A stretch of DNA of 49,315 bases from Fimbriimonadaceae bacterium. GTDB lineage: Bacteria; Armatimonadota; Fimbriimonadia; Fimbriimonadales; Fimbriimonadaceae. This document shows positions 42,503 to 49,315 of this stretch, in pieces. The stretch's first letter is position 1; every line of letters starts with the position of its first letter. Below the pieces are notes generated by a model. It made no database searches and was not told the DNA's origin. It was given only the letters and a program-made list of their open reading frames with translations. The DNA lies in contig JAHBTC010000005.1 of the NCBI GenBank assembly GCA_019638835.1, positions 1 to 49,315 of the forward strand, read 5' to 3'. A program made the translations under genes and the position numbers.

Positions 42503-43192
42503 ATGTTTGACCTTCGTCCGTGGGAGGAGTACCTCACGGCCGAGGGCTTCCCCCCATCCTCGACGGCGTCTCGGGGTGTACTCTCCTTTCTAGAGGATCT
42601 GTATAAGCGAAATCAGGTGATGAACTTGACCCGCGTGCCAGAGCATGATGCCGTCGTCAAGCATCTCTTGGACTCCGTTCTCCCGGTGAGTATGTTTCAA
42701 GAGGGAAGTCATGTTCTCGATCTAGGAACCGGTCCGGGACTGCCCTCGGTGCCAATCGCGTTTGCTCGGCCTGATCTCTCCGTGGTGGCGATGGATAGTG
42801 GCGCGAAAGGACTCCGATTGATCCAAGATCACGCGCCTCAAAACCTAACGGTGCGTCAACATCGGGCAGAGGATGTCTCGCATCGGGAGCAGTTTGACCT
42901 TGTGATCGGACGCGCAATCGCTCCTTTTGCTATCCAGCTAGAACTAAGCGCGGCGTGGGTGCGGAAGGAGGGCTGGATCATTCCATACCGTACGCCGGCG
43001 GATCTTGCCGCCGTCGAGGCATTTCCGGCGCACGAACTTGGTCTTGAGTTAGAAGATATCCGGGAGATAACCTTGCCCGATACGGAGGTTGTCCGACTCT
43101 TTCCGGTATTTGTTAAGAGCCGAGCGACGCCGAGTCACTTCCCCCGGACGTGGGCGCAGATTCGGAACTCGCCGCTCGGGCCCGGCGGATGA
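42503..43192 (+). CDS. rsmG: 16S rRNA (guanine-N7) methyltransferase RsmG
   Basis: A 229-residue SAM-dependent methyltransferase that modifies G527 of 16S rRNA (E. coli numbering). Family motifs: NLTRVPEHDAVVKHLLDS near residue 41, the SAM-binding loop VLDLGTGPGLPSVPIA, the VIGRAIAPF segment and the C-terminal FPRTWAQIRNSPLG. The usual neighbours mnmG, parA and parB are not here. The last 80 bases overlap the end of the convergent TPR gene. Loss of this enzyme gives low-level streptomycin resistance in other species. Confidence 0.95.
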   Translation: MFDLRPWEEYLTAEGFPPSSTASRGVLSFLEDLYKRNQVMNLTRVPEHDAVVKHLLDSVLPVSMFQEGSHVLDLGTGPGLPSVPIAFARPDLSVVAMDSGAKGLRLIQDHAPQNLTVRQHRAEDVSHREQFDLVIGRAIAPFAIQLELSAAWVRKEGWIIPYRTPADLAAVEAFPAHELGLELEDIREITLPDTEVVRLFPVFVKSRATPSHFPRTWAQIRNSPLGPGG

Positions 43193-43814
43193 ATTCTATC
43201 AACTGGTCTGCGGCTTCCCCTTGTTCCGCATCGAGCCGTAGCGAGTTGAGGATCTCCATCGCCGCATCGTACGCCTGCTGTTGAACCAGGATGCGGGCCT
43301 TTAAGAGGTCGTACTTTGGATGAGGCACAAGGTTGATCGCTTGATTCAGTTGAGTTGCCGCGCGCTCGTATTCACCTAGTTGATAGCCAACTTCAGCGAA
43401 TCCATACTGGATTTCGGCAAACTCAGTCCTCTCGTTGTCCGGAATGCGAGTCGGGAGATTCAGTTCAGCTTGCCGGTAGGCAGCTTTCGCGCTTTCATCA
43501 TCGCCGAGGGCTAGGCGAATTCGCGAAAGAAGCACATAGGATCGGAAGTCATCCGGCCGAAACTTATTGACCTGATCGAGTTTGTCACCGGCTTCGTCCA
43601 AGGCTCTCAATTGAGCTTCCGAAAGGGCGACTCCGGAGTCAAGTACCTCCATCAGTGGGAGTGCTTGGTCTATGGCCTCCGCATAGACTTCTCGATATTT
43701 CTCTTCGTTCGTGATCGCGTTCGGATCAGGTGGTGGTGGCGCGAATACAGAGTACAGCCCCACGACCGCGACAACCGCGACCAATCCAACGAGAATCTTA
43801 GCTAGCCACGACAT
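43113..43814 (-). CDS. Membrane-anchored TPR-repeat protein
   Basis: A 233-residue protein with one N-terminal membrane helix (ILVGLVAVVAVVGLYSVF) followed by helical pairs of the TPR type (SYVLLSRIRLALGDDESAKA, IQYGFAEVGYQLGEYERAAT, LLKARILVQQQAYDAAMEIL) and a Ser-rich tail. TPR domains bind other proteins; the partner is unknown. I chose ATG 43814 (MSWLAKI); eight further in-frame codons upstream lie inside leuS. The gene start overlaps the leuS end by 17 bases, so it is probably co-transcribed with leuS. Its end overlaps rsmG by 80 bases on the opposite strand. Confidence 0.75.
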   Translation of the reverse strand: MSWLAKILVGLVAVVAVVGLYSVFAPPPPDPNAITNEEKYREVYAEAIDQALPLMEVLDSGVALSEAQLRALDEAGDKLDQVNKFRPDDFRSYVLLSRIRLALGDDESAKAAYRQAELNLPTRIPDNERTEFAEIQYGFAEVGYQLGEYERAATQLNQAINLVPHPKYDLLKARILVQQQAYDAAMEILNSLRLDAEQGEAADQLIEFIRRARAASSESAPTSGGSDSASLGS

Positions 43815-46458
43815 TGACGAGTTTTCCGGGGACCACAATCACCTTTCTAATAGTCACTCCCGAAAGATGAGACTGTACTTTCTCACTCGCTAACGCTGCT
43901 TCCTCCATGTCTTCTTTGGGTGCGCCAGCGGGCATTGCGATCGTATCGCGAAGCTTGCCATTGACTTGTACAGCGACCGTGATTTGATCGTCTGCCGCAA
44001 GAGAGGCATTGGATTGAGGCCATGTTGCTTCCAATGTGAATCCGAAGTGGCCCAACCCTTCCCACATTTCGTCTGCGGTGTGGGGTGCACCGGGGGATAA
44101 CACCAACGTAAACGATTCAAGGGCTTCGCTCCATGCAAGTCGCTCTGCGTCCGACATCTGCTCTGCGAATCCAAGTTCAGCGTAAGAATTCAGAGCAGTC
44201 ATCATGGCAGCGACGTAAGTGTTAAAGCTGAAACGATCAATGTCGGATTCGGCCTTGGCAATCAGTTGATGGGTTACCCTCCGTATACGCTTTGATCTTT
44301 CATCCGCAGGCGCCGAGTCAATGCGATTCGACCACTCACTTTCGAAGTGATTTCGTCCGTCCGATACCCACTTGAGTGAGCGGCTCAGGAATCTTGCAGT
44401 TCCGTTCATGCCCTCATTGGTCCAGTTGACCGATTGATCAAACGGGGCAACAAATAGCTCGTGAAGCCGCAACGCATCTGCGCCATATTGCTCCACTGCT
44501 TCATTGGGCGTGACTACATTGCCCTTGGATTTACTCATCCGAACCCATCTCCAAATGACATCTTCTGCCGGCAACACTTCGGCTTCTTGGTAAGAAATCA
44601 GGATTCCTTCTTCGCCAACCCCAAGCTTTTCACCTTCGCGGGGTGCCCGATATGGTGTGTGACCGAGGACTTGACCTTGGTTCTTGAGTCGCTGGAACGG
44701 TTCTTTCACCGAAACTAGGCCCGCATCGTACAGCACCTTCGTCCAGAAGCGCGCATACAGCAAGTGCATCACCGCATGTTCCGCACCACCGACATAGCAA
44801 TCAACCGGCATCCACTCAGCTACGGATTCGGGGCTAAACGGCTTGTCTTCGTTGAAAGGGTCGCAGAAGCGAAGAAAGTACCAACTACTACACGCGAAGC
44901 CGCCCAAGGTATCCGTTTCGCGTCGCCCCAGATTGCCATCGCGAGTCGTAACGTTGACAAACTCCTCCATGTGGGCGAGTGGGCTTGTGCCATCCCCGGA
45001 TGGCTCATAGGATTCAACATCCGGAAGCAGGACGGGCAAGGCATCATCCGGGACGGTTTCGGCATGACCCTCTTTGTCGTAGACGATAGGAATTGGGCAA
45101 CCCCAATATCGCTGGCGACTAATGAGCCAATCGCGAAGTTTGAAGTTGACTTTCCGTTCTCCGATCTCATTCGTCTCGAACCACTGTCCAAGCTCAGCTT
45201 GCGCATCGGCAACGGAACAACCGTCGAAATCTCCGGAATTGATCAGAACACCTTCTTTCAAAGAAAAGGGTAGGTCAGGCAACTCGTCCGCGCCTTCTGG
45301 CGCGATAACAGGTCGGACATCAAGGTCGTACTTCTCGGCAAACTCAAAGTCTCGATCGTCGTGACCGGGAACCGCCATGATGGCCCCTGTTCCGTACCCC
45401 ATAAGAACGTAGTCCGCGATAAACACCGGTACCGCTTCATTCGTGAGAGGATTGATCGCGAGTGCCCCGGTGCGGACACCCGACTTTTCGCGACCGACGG
45501 CTTGTCGGTCGATGTCACTCATCTCTCGGGCGGCTTGGCGATAAGCGTCGATTTCCGTCTTTCTTTGACTGTTTACACGCTTTAGGATCTGGTCCACGAC
45601 GGGATGCTCTGGGGCAAGAACGCAGAATGTCACTCCAAAGATCGTGTCAATGCGAGTTGTAAACACCCTAAACTTAAGGGGCTTCTCTAGAACTTCAATC
45701 TCAAGATCGCCATCATCTTCCTTCGGCCTGATCGATTCGGGGTCAATCACAACCTCCATCTCGAACTCCACGCCTTCACTCCGACCGATCCAGTTGCGCT
45801 GCATCTGCTTGATGCCTTCCGGCCAGTCAATATCGTCTAGATCGTCGAGCAGTCGCTGTGCGTAGTCTGTGATTCGGAAGAACCACTGGGGGATATATTT
45901 CTTTTCGACAAGGGCGCCTGAACGTTCGGCTCTGCCCGCAATTACTTCCTCGTCGGCCAGAACGGTCATGTCAACCGGATCCCAGTTCACCGCGGCCATT
46001 CGACGCTCGGCGAGTCCTCGCTCATAGAGCAATTTGAAGATCCACTGCGTCCATTTGTAGTAGTCAGGATCGGAACTCTTGAATGACCGAGACCAGTCGT
46101 AGGAGATCCCAATCAGATCCATCTGTGACCGGTAATTCGCGGCGTACTCCTCAATCATCTCACTCGGATGACGCTGACGCTTGATCGCTTCATTCTCGGC
46201 CGGGAGACCGAAGGCGTCAAACCCCATCGGATGAAGAACATTGAAGCCCTGCATCCGCTTCATGCGGCAAATGGCGTCAGTTGGCACGTAATTGCGACAA
46301 TGCCCAACACTGAGTCCCGCACCGCTGGGATACGGGAAGAAGTCAAGGCCGTAAAACTTAGGTCGGCCGGGCTCGATCTGAGTGAGGAATAGATCGGCTT
46401 CCTTCCATCGAGCCCGCCACTGGGGCTCAAAATCAGCGGGAAGGTACCGATCCAACAT
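43798..46458 (-). CDS. leuS: Leucyl-tRNA synthetase
   Basis: An 886-residue class I synthetase that charges tRNA-Leu. The HIGH-type motif is PYPSGAGLSVGHCRNY near residue 45, the CP1 editing domain spans roughly residues 225-420, and the KMSKS motif appears as RMSKSKGNVVTP near residue 640. The anticodon-binding domain and C-terminal extension (ITVAVQVNGKLRDTIAMP) complete it. The start MLDRYLPADFEPQWRARW matches the family. The ATG sits in the loop of a long hairpin whose stem takes in the likely ribosome-binding site and the first codons. No T-box features are seen upstream. It lies 61 bases after the STN-domain gene. Confidence 0.97.
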   Translation of the reverse strand: MLDRYLPADFEPQWRARWKEADLFLTQIEPGRPKFYGLDFFPYPSGAGLSVGHCRNYVPTDAICRMKRMQGFNVLHPMGFDAFGLPAENEAIKRQRHPSEMIEEYAANYRSQMDLIGISYDWSRSFKSSDPDYYKWTQWIFKLLYERGLAERRMAAVNWDPVDMTVLADEEVIAGRAERSGALVEKKYIPQWFFRITDYAQRLLDDLDDIDWPEGIKQMQRNWIGRSEGVEFEMEVVIDPESIRPKEDDGDLEIEVLEKPLKFRVFTTRIDTIFGVTFCVLAPEHPVVDQILKRVNSQRKTEIDAYRQAAREMSDIDRQAVGREKSGVRTGALAINPLTNEAVPVFIADYVLMGYGTGAIMAVPGHDDRDFEFAEKYDLDVRPVIAPEGADELPDLPFSLKEGVLINSGDFDGCSVADAQAELGQWFETNEIGERKVNFKLRDWLISRQRYWGCPIPIVYDKEGHAETVPDDALPVLLPDVESYEPSGDGTSPLAHMEEFVNVTTRDGNLGRRETDTLGGFACSSWYFLRFCDPFNEDKPFSPESVAEWMPVDCYVGGAEHAVMHLLYARFWTKVLYDAGLVSVKEPFQRLKNQGQVLGHTPYRAPREGEKLGVGEEGILISYQEAEVLPAEDVIWRWVRMSKSKGNVVTPNEAVEQYGADALRLHELFVAPFDQSVNWTNEGMNGTARFLSRSLKWVSDGRNHFESEWSNRIDSAPADERSKRIRRVTHQLIAKAESDIDRFSFNTYVAAMMTALNSYAELGFAEQMSDAERLAWSEALESFTLVLSPGAPHTADEMWEGLGHFGFTLEATWPQSNASLAADDQITVAVQVNGKLRDTIAMPAGAPKEDMEEAALASEKVQSHLSGVTIRKVIVVPGKLVNVVAS

Positions 46459-46483
46459 GCGATGGATTTTGTACCTTCCCGCT
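46435..46483 (-). promoter_or_regulatory. Hairpin with the leuS start codon in its loop
   Basis: Outer arms AGCGGGAAGGTAC (46435-46447) and GTACCTTCCCGCT (46471-46483) are a perfect 13-bp inverted repeat. Inside it ATCCA (46450-46454) and TGGAT (46463-46467) add 5 bp, leaving an 8-base apical loop that contains the leuS ATG (46458-46456). On the mRNA the 5' arm holds the only Shine-Dalgarno-like sequence (GGGAAGG) and the 3' arm is codons 4-8. This is a strong candidate for translational control; there is no T run, so it is not a terminator. Confidence 0.7.
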
Positions 46484-46519
46484 TCCTTGGCGTTAGGATT
46501 TGTCCCTTATGCGTCCCGA

Positions 46520-48799
46520 TTACGGCTGGGGGCCGTTCTGTTGATTCCTTCCACCTTGATTGAAGCGCATATTGCCATTCGCCATTTGCGTCTTCATCTC
46601 GTCATACGCTTTGCGATACTCTTCCTGCAAGTCACTCGGTAAGGCATTGAACGCCACCGCTCGGTTTGATCCGAAATCGTAATCCGTCAGAGTGCGACTC
46701 AGCGTCACGTTGTTCGCTAACTGATACGTGATCGTGTACCGAGTCGTTCGACCGGCAATGTATTGGGTGTATTCCGTCATGTTGCCAGCCCGTCGGCCTT
46801 GGGTGGCGGTTGCCATCATCTCGTTAATCGCCTTCATTCGACCGAACTGATCCATGGATGCGACGCGAGCCGAGCCGCCATTCGCAGTCATTCCTTTGAC
46901 CGAACTCTGCTCATTTGCGGTGAGTTGAACACCGGAGAAGGAATTCAATCCACGAGGAAGAGCTTCCGTTCGTTCCTGAAGCATGTTCTGATTGCCAAAC
47001 GAGAAGTTCATCCCATTTTGTCCCGCCATCACGACCCGCGTTTCTTCACGTTGCTGCTGGCCCCGCTGTTGTTGCAACTGCACGTTTGGTGCCGCCATCG
47101 AATTGAAGGTTTCCCAATCGAGATACTCGCGCGCTTCACCGGTGACTGAGTTAGCTCCAAGTGTCTTTGGATTACCATTGGTGGGCTTTTGCGTTCCGCT
47201 GAGGCGATTCCACATGAGATACGCCATACGGTTCGGTCCGTAGATATCGGCAAGTTGCTGGCCGACAAACGGATCGATTTTTCCTGCAATCGTCGTGTCG
47301 AGACGCGAAGCCTCAGAGGTCATTGGCGAGCTAATGGCGTACTGGGCCAATTCGTCCAACCGCAGATATCCCTTTTGATTTCCGGGTGCCAATACCTTTG
47401 CGAGTTCTTTCCGATCTACGGCACCATCGGCGGCTTGTGCGGCATCTTGGGGTCGCAAAATCCATGGGCCGGACTCCTTAGCCACCTCAAACAATGAGTC
47501 GGCGTCCTTCCACATTCCGGTGAGACCGCTCTTGGTGACGACTCCGTTGCTAAAGGCATTGGCCATACCACTAAGCGCACGGTCCGGAATCCACGCGACA
47601 TAGTCTTTGTCTCCGACAAATGCTCGCAGAATCGGGCCCGCAAACAAGTTGAGTGGCTCAAACTGCCGGGGGTCGGCGAGAATGTCTCGCCACTTCTTCT
47701 CCGTGGGAGTTGATTCGTCTCCGCCGAGAATTTCTGACACAAACGTGCCTGCTCCAGGGCCACTACCATCAGACGAGATCATGACGGTCTGAACCACTTC
47801 ACCAAGCATAGCCATCGCGTTGTCCCGCCCGAAAAGCTTGAGTGCGTCGGAGACTACAGGATCAACTTCAATCTTGTCGGACTCTTCTACCGGAGGGGGT
47901 TCGGGGGGCTGTTGACCGGAGAACTGCTGGATCGCGCGACCGACCATACCCATCATGTCACCCTCGAGCATCATCGGAAGAAATCCAGTTGCAAGGACGT
48001 CACCGGAGTTATTCGTAATGTTTGCCTGAATCTGGAGTGCGCTACCGCTTTCGGGGCGATGCACAATCAAAAATACTCGTGCCGCATTGCCTTGCCGCAG
48101 GGCATCAAGATTGCCGCCCATTCCCATCATTTGGAAGCGTCCTTGTTGGCCACCGCCTTGATTCGACGTTGATTCGGACTCGGTGAGGAATGTGCGAACG
48201 ATCTGCTGAATGTTGATACTGAGATTCCGCTGCATCGCTGTCGGGCGATTGGCAAATACACGTCGCTCCCCGGGCGTGAGATCACTAAGGTTCCTGAGGC
48301 CAACACTCTGGAGCAAGCGAATCGTCATCTTCGCACCAGGATTCCCCGCCATCATGCGGCGCATCGCTTCCGCTTGTTGTTGGGGAGTCATTCCTTGACT
48401 AGGTTGGGCAGGAGCACCACCCTCGAGCATTCCGGGGAATGCGTCGAATTGCTTCGCTAACAAGTCAGCGAACTTCTTCTGACGGGTTGCACGATCGGCA
48501 TTGAGGGCACTCGTATCCCGTGAAAGTAGTATTGTGTTTCCGTTGCGTTCCCAACGTCCGTGAGTTGCGGTCGCAATCGCGGCCATGGCATCCTCTAAAG
48601 AAACGTCGGTGAGTCGCATTCCTACAACATCACGTTCCATTGAATTCCTTGCCTCAAACTTGATACCGGTTTGTTCCGACATCTGGTCCAAGACGAAGGG
48701 AAGGGGGGCTGCTGTGACATCTAGTTTCACCGTTGCCGATGATTGGGCGAACCCCATTGAAGCCCAACAAAGAAGAGTCAAGAATGCAACACGTTTCAT
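46520..48799 (-). CDS. Exported protein with N-terminal STN/secretin-type domain
   Basis: A 759-residue protein with signal peptide (VAFLTLLCWASMGFA). Residues about 22-95 have the STN/secretin short N-terminal fold: VTAAPLPFVLDQMSEQTGIK and LEDAMAAIATATHGRW, like the first domain of secretins and TonB-dependent sensors. No secretin pore or beta-barrel follows. The remainder is a ~640-residue region of unknown fold, rich in Gln, Gly, Met and Asn, with low-complexity Gln runs near residues 600-612 and at the C-terminus. I do not recognise it further; it may be specific to this lineage. The start ATG 48799 is followed by a clean signal sequence. It lies just after the amidase gene on the same strand. 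Confidence 0.65.
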   Translation of the reverse strand: MKRVAFLTLLCWASMGFAQSSATVKLDVTAAPLPFVLDQMSEQTGIKFEARNSMERDVVGMRLTDVSLEDAMAAIATATHGRWERNGNTILLSRDTSALNADRATRQKKFADLLAKQFDAFPGMLEGGAPAQPSQGMTPQQQAEAMRRMMAGNPGAKMTIRLLQSVGLRNLSDLTPGERRVFANRPTAMQRNLSINIQQIVRTFLTESESTSNQGGGQQGRFQMMGMGGNLDALRQGNAARVFLIVHRPESGSALQIQANITNNSGDVLATGFLPMMLEGDMMGMVGRAIQQFSGQQPPEPPPVEESDKIEVDPVVSDALKLFGRDNAMAMLGEVVQTVMISSDGSGPGAGTFVSEILGGDESTPTEKKWRDILADPRQFEPLNLFAGPILRAFVGDKDYVAWIPDRALSGMANAFSNGVVTKSGLTGMWKDADSLFEVAKESGPWILRPQDAAQAADGAVDRKELAKVLAPGNQKGYLRLDELAQYAISSPMTSEASRLDTTIAGKIDPFVGQQLADIYGPNRMAYLMWNRLSGTQKPTNGNPKTLGANSVTGEAREYLDWETFNSMAAPNVQLQQQRGQQQREETRVVMAGQNGMNFSFGNQNMLQERTEALPRGLNSFSGVQLTANEQSSVKGMTANGGSARVASMDQFGRMKAINEMMATATQGRRAGNMTEYTQYIAGRTTRYTITYQLANNVTLSRTLTDYDFGSNRAVAFNALPSDLQEEYRKAYDEMKTQMANGNMRFNQGGRNQQNGPQP

Positions 48800-48818
48800 T
48801 TGGATGACCTGAGTGACC

Positions 48819-49315
48819 TTACAAGAGAGATACAGGATTGGTTCCCGCGTCCCACGTTGTTACCGTACCGTCATTCGGTGAACCTTCGACGGGAAGGTTC
48901 CTTAAATCAGGACGATTGAGGTGGACCTGTAGTTTCTCTTGCAACAATGTCCCCACTCCGAGTACGGTTTCATCGTCATAGAGGCGACCGACAAGGCTGA
49001 CGCCTCGTCCGCGAACGCCCTGCGCCCCGGTGGGGACATAAAGTTGGGGATGTCCAGTTAAGTTGGTGATAAAGAGTGTGAAGCCCCCCCGATCTGGAGC
49101 GACGAACAAGTCGAAATCGCCGAACTCTTCCTCAAACGTCCGCATCACTTTGGTCCTCACTCGCATTGCCTGGATGTAGTCGACTCCAGTGAGAAACATA
49201 GCTTGTCGGAAGATTGATGGCCAGAAACTGTTCTCCATTGTGTCGGCTTCTCCGCTACGCGTCAGTTGATCAAATGCGGCGGCGGCTTCCACTGTCAGGC
49301 AATCATCTACGCCGT
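48819..49315 (-). CDS. Amidase signature family enzyme, C-terminal part (partial)
   Basis: The last ~165 residues of an amidase; the frame stays open to the window edge, so the N-terminal part and the Ser-Ser-Lys catalytic triad lie outside. Visible family features are LTVEAAAAFDQLTRSGEA at the edge, FRQAMFLTGVDYIQAMRVR, then NLTGHPQLYVPTG and the terminal GVSLVGRLYDDETVLGVG. Similarity suggests an amidase or Asp/Glu-tRNA amidotransferase A-like enzyme; several Asp-tRNA-unrelated amidases end in this way. The stop is 19 bases upstream of the STN-domain gene start, so the two may form a unit. Confidence 0.8.
   Translation of the reverse strand, partial: GVDDCLTVEAAAAFDQLTRSGEADTMENSFWPSIFRQAMFLTGVDYIQAMRVRTKVMRTFEEEFGDFDLFVAPDRGGFTLFITNLTGHPQLYVPTGAQGVRGRGVSLVGRLYDDETVLGVGTLLQEKLQVHLNRPDLRNLPVEGSPNDGTVTTWDAGTNPVSLL

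Noticed and set aside
46459-46519. T-box riboswitch upstream of leuS
   Set aside because: The 61-base gap is too short, and no T-box bulge sequence, specifier loop or terminator is present. The hairpin at the start codon is a different kind of element.

Overview
The window reads as a dense stretch of chromosome from a free-living, Gram-negative-type bacterium. Thirty-eight protein genes and one tRNA gene fill almost all of it, on both strands, with many start/stop overlaps (ATGA, GTGA, TTGA) and several convergent genes whose stop codons overlap. GTG and TTG starts are common. My best guess at the organism is Armatimonadota, probably the Fimbriimonadia. This is an inference from the mix of genes: a Pup-ligase-type PafA protein, HrcA, a DUF3417-type glucan phosphorylase, a DUF1080/PA14/propeller secreted protein, a DUF4129/DUF4350 pair, an STN-domain exported protein and lipoproteins. 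No rRNA or other phylogenetic marker is present to prove it. I see no phage, insertion sequence, CRISPR array or origin. No stretch longer than 300 bases lacks a gene.

Layout. Positions 1-4715 (minus): start of a small exported-protein gene, an MHS-family MFS transporter, a terminator, and a large secreted PA14/propeller/DUF1080 protein. Positions 4777-11022 (plus): a BNR/Asp-box repeat protein, PhoU, and a very acidic protein built from four divergent copies of the type II secretion ATPase N-terminal fold but with no ATPase. Positions 11036-18552 (minus): a likely transcription unit of acyl-CoA carboxylase carboxyltransferase, pgk, a NodB-like fragment, a GH65-like lipoprotein and glucan phosphorylase. 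Positions 18831-22169 (plus): an exported zinc metalloprotease ending in a strong terminator. Positions 22219-26719: an AcuC-like deacetylase divergent from three overlapping genes (a degenerate aldo-keto reductase, a flavin amine oxidase and a YtcJ-type amidohydrolase). Then come tRNA-Val(UAC) and a GH20 hexosaminidase.

Positions 28612-32488 (minus) hold ilvE, an McsA-like zinc protein, a DUF4397 lipoprotein, an ECF sigma factor, a small putative anti-sigma protein and dnaN. A VanW-family protein follows on the plus strand. Positions 34000-38866 (minus) hold four membrane-protein genes, including the DUF4129/DUF4350 pair. After that come a LolA/RseB-like exported protein, hrcA divergent from a pafA-like ligase gene, a small membrane protein, rsmG, a membrane-anchored TPR protein, leuS, an STN-domain protein and the end of an amidase gene.

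The most unusual signals are structural. The leuS start codon lies in the apical loop of a hairpin with a perfect 13-bp outer stem. The phoU Shine-Dalgarno sequence is inside a centred 34-bp dyad. The ECF sigma gene is preceded by a UUCG-capped hairpin. The hrcA-pafA intergenic region carries a non-CIRCE inverted repeat. A textbook minus-strand terminator sits upstream of the acyl-CoA carboxylase gene, where no minus-strand gene precedes it. Among the proteins, the four-repeat secretion-ATPase-like scaffold is the best candidate for something undescribed.
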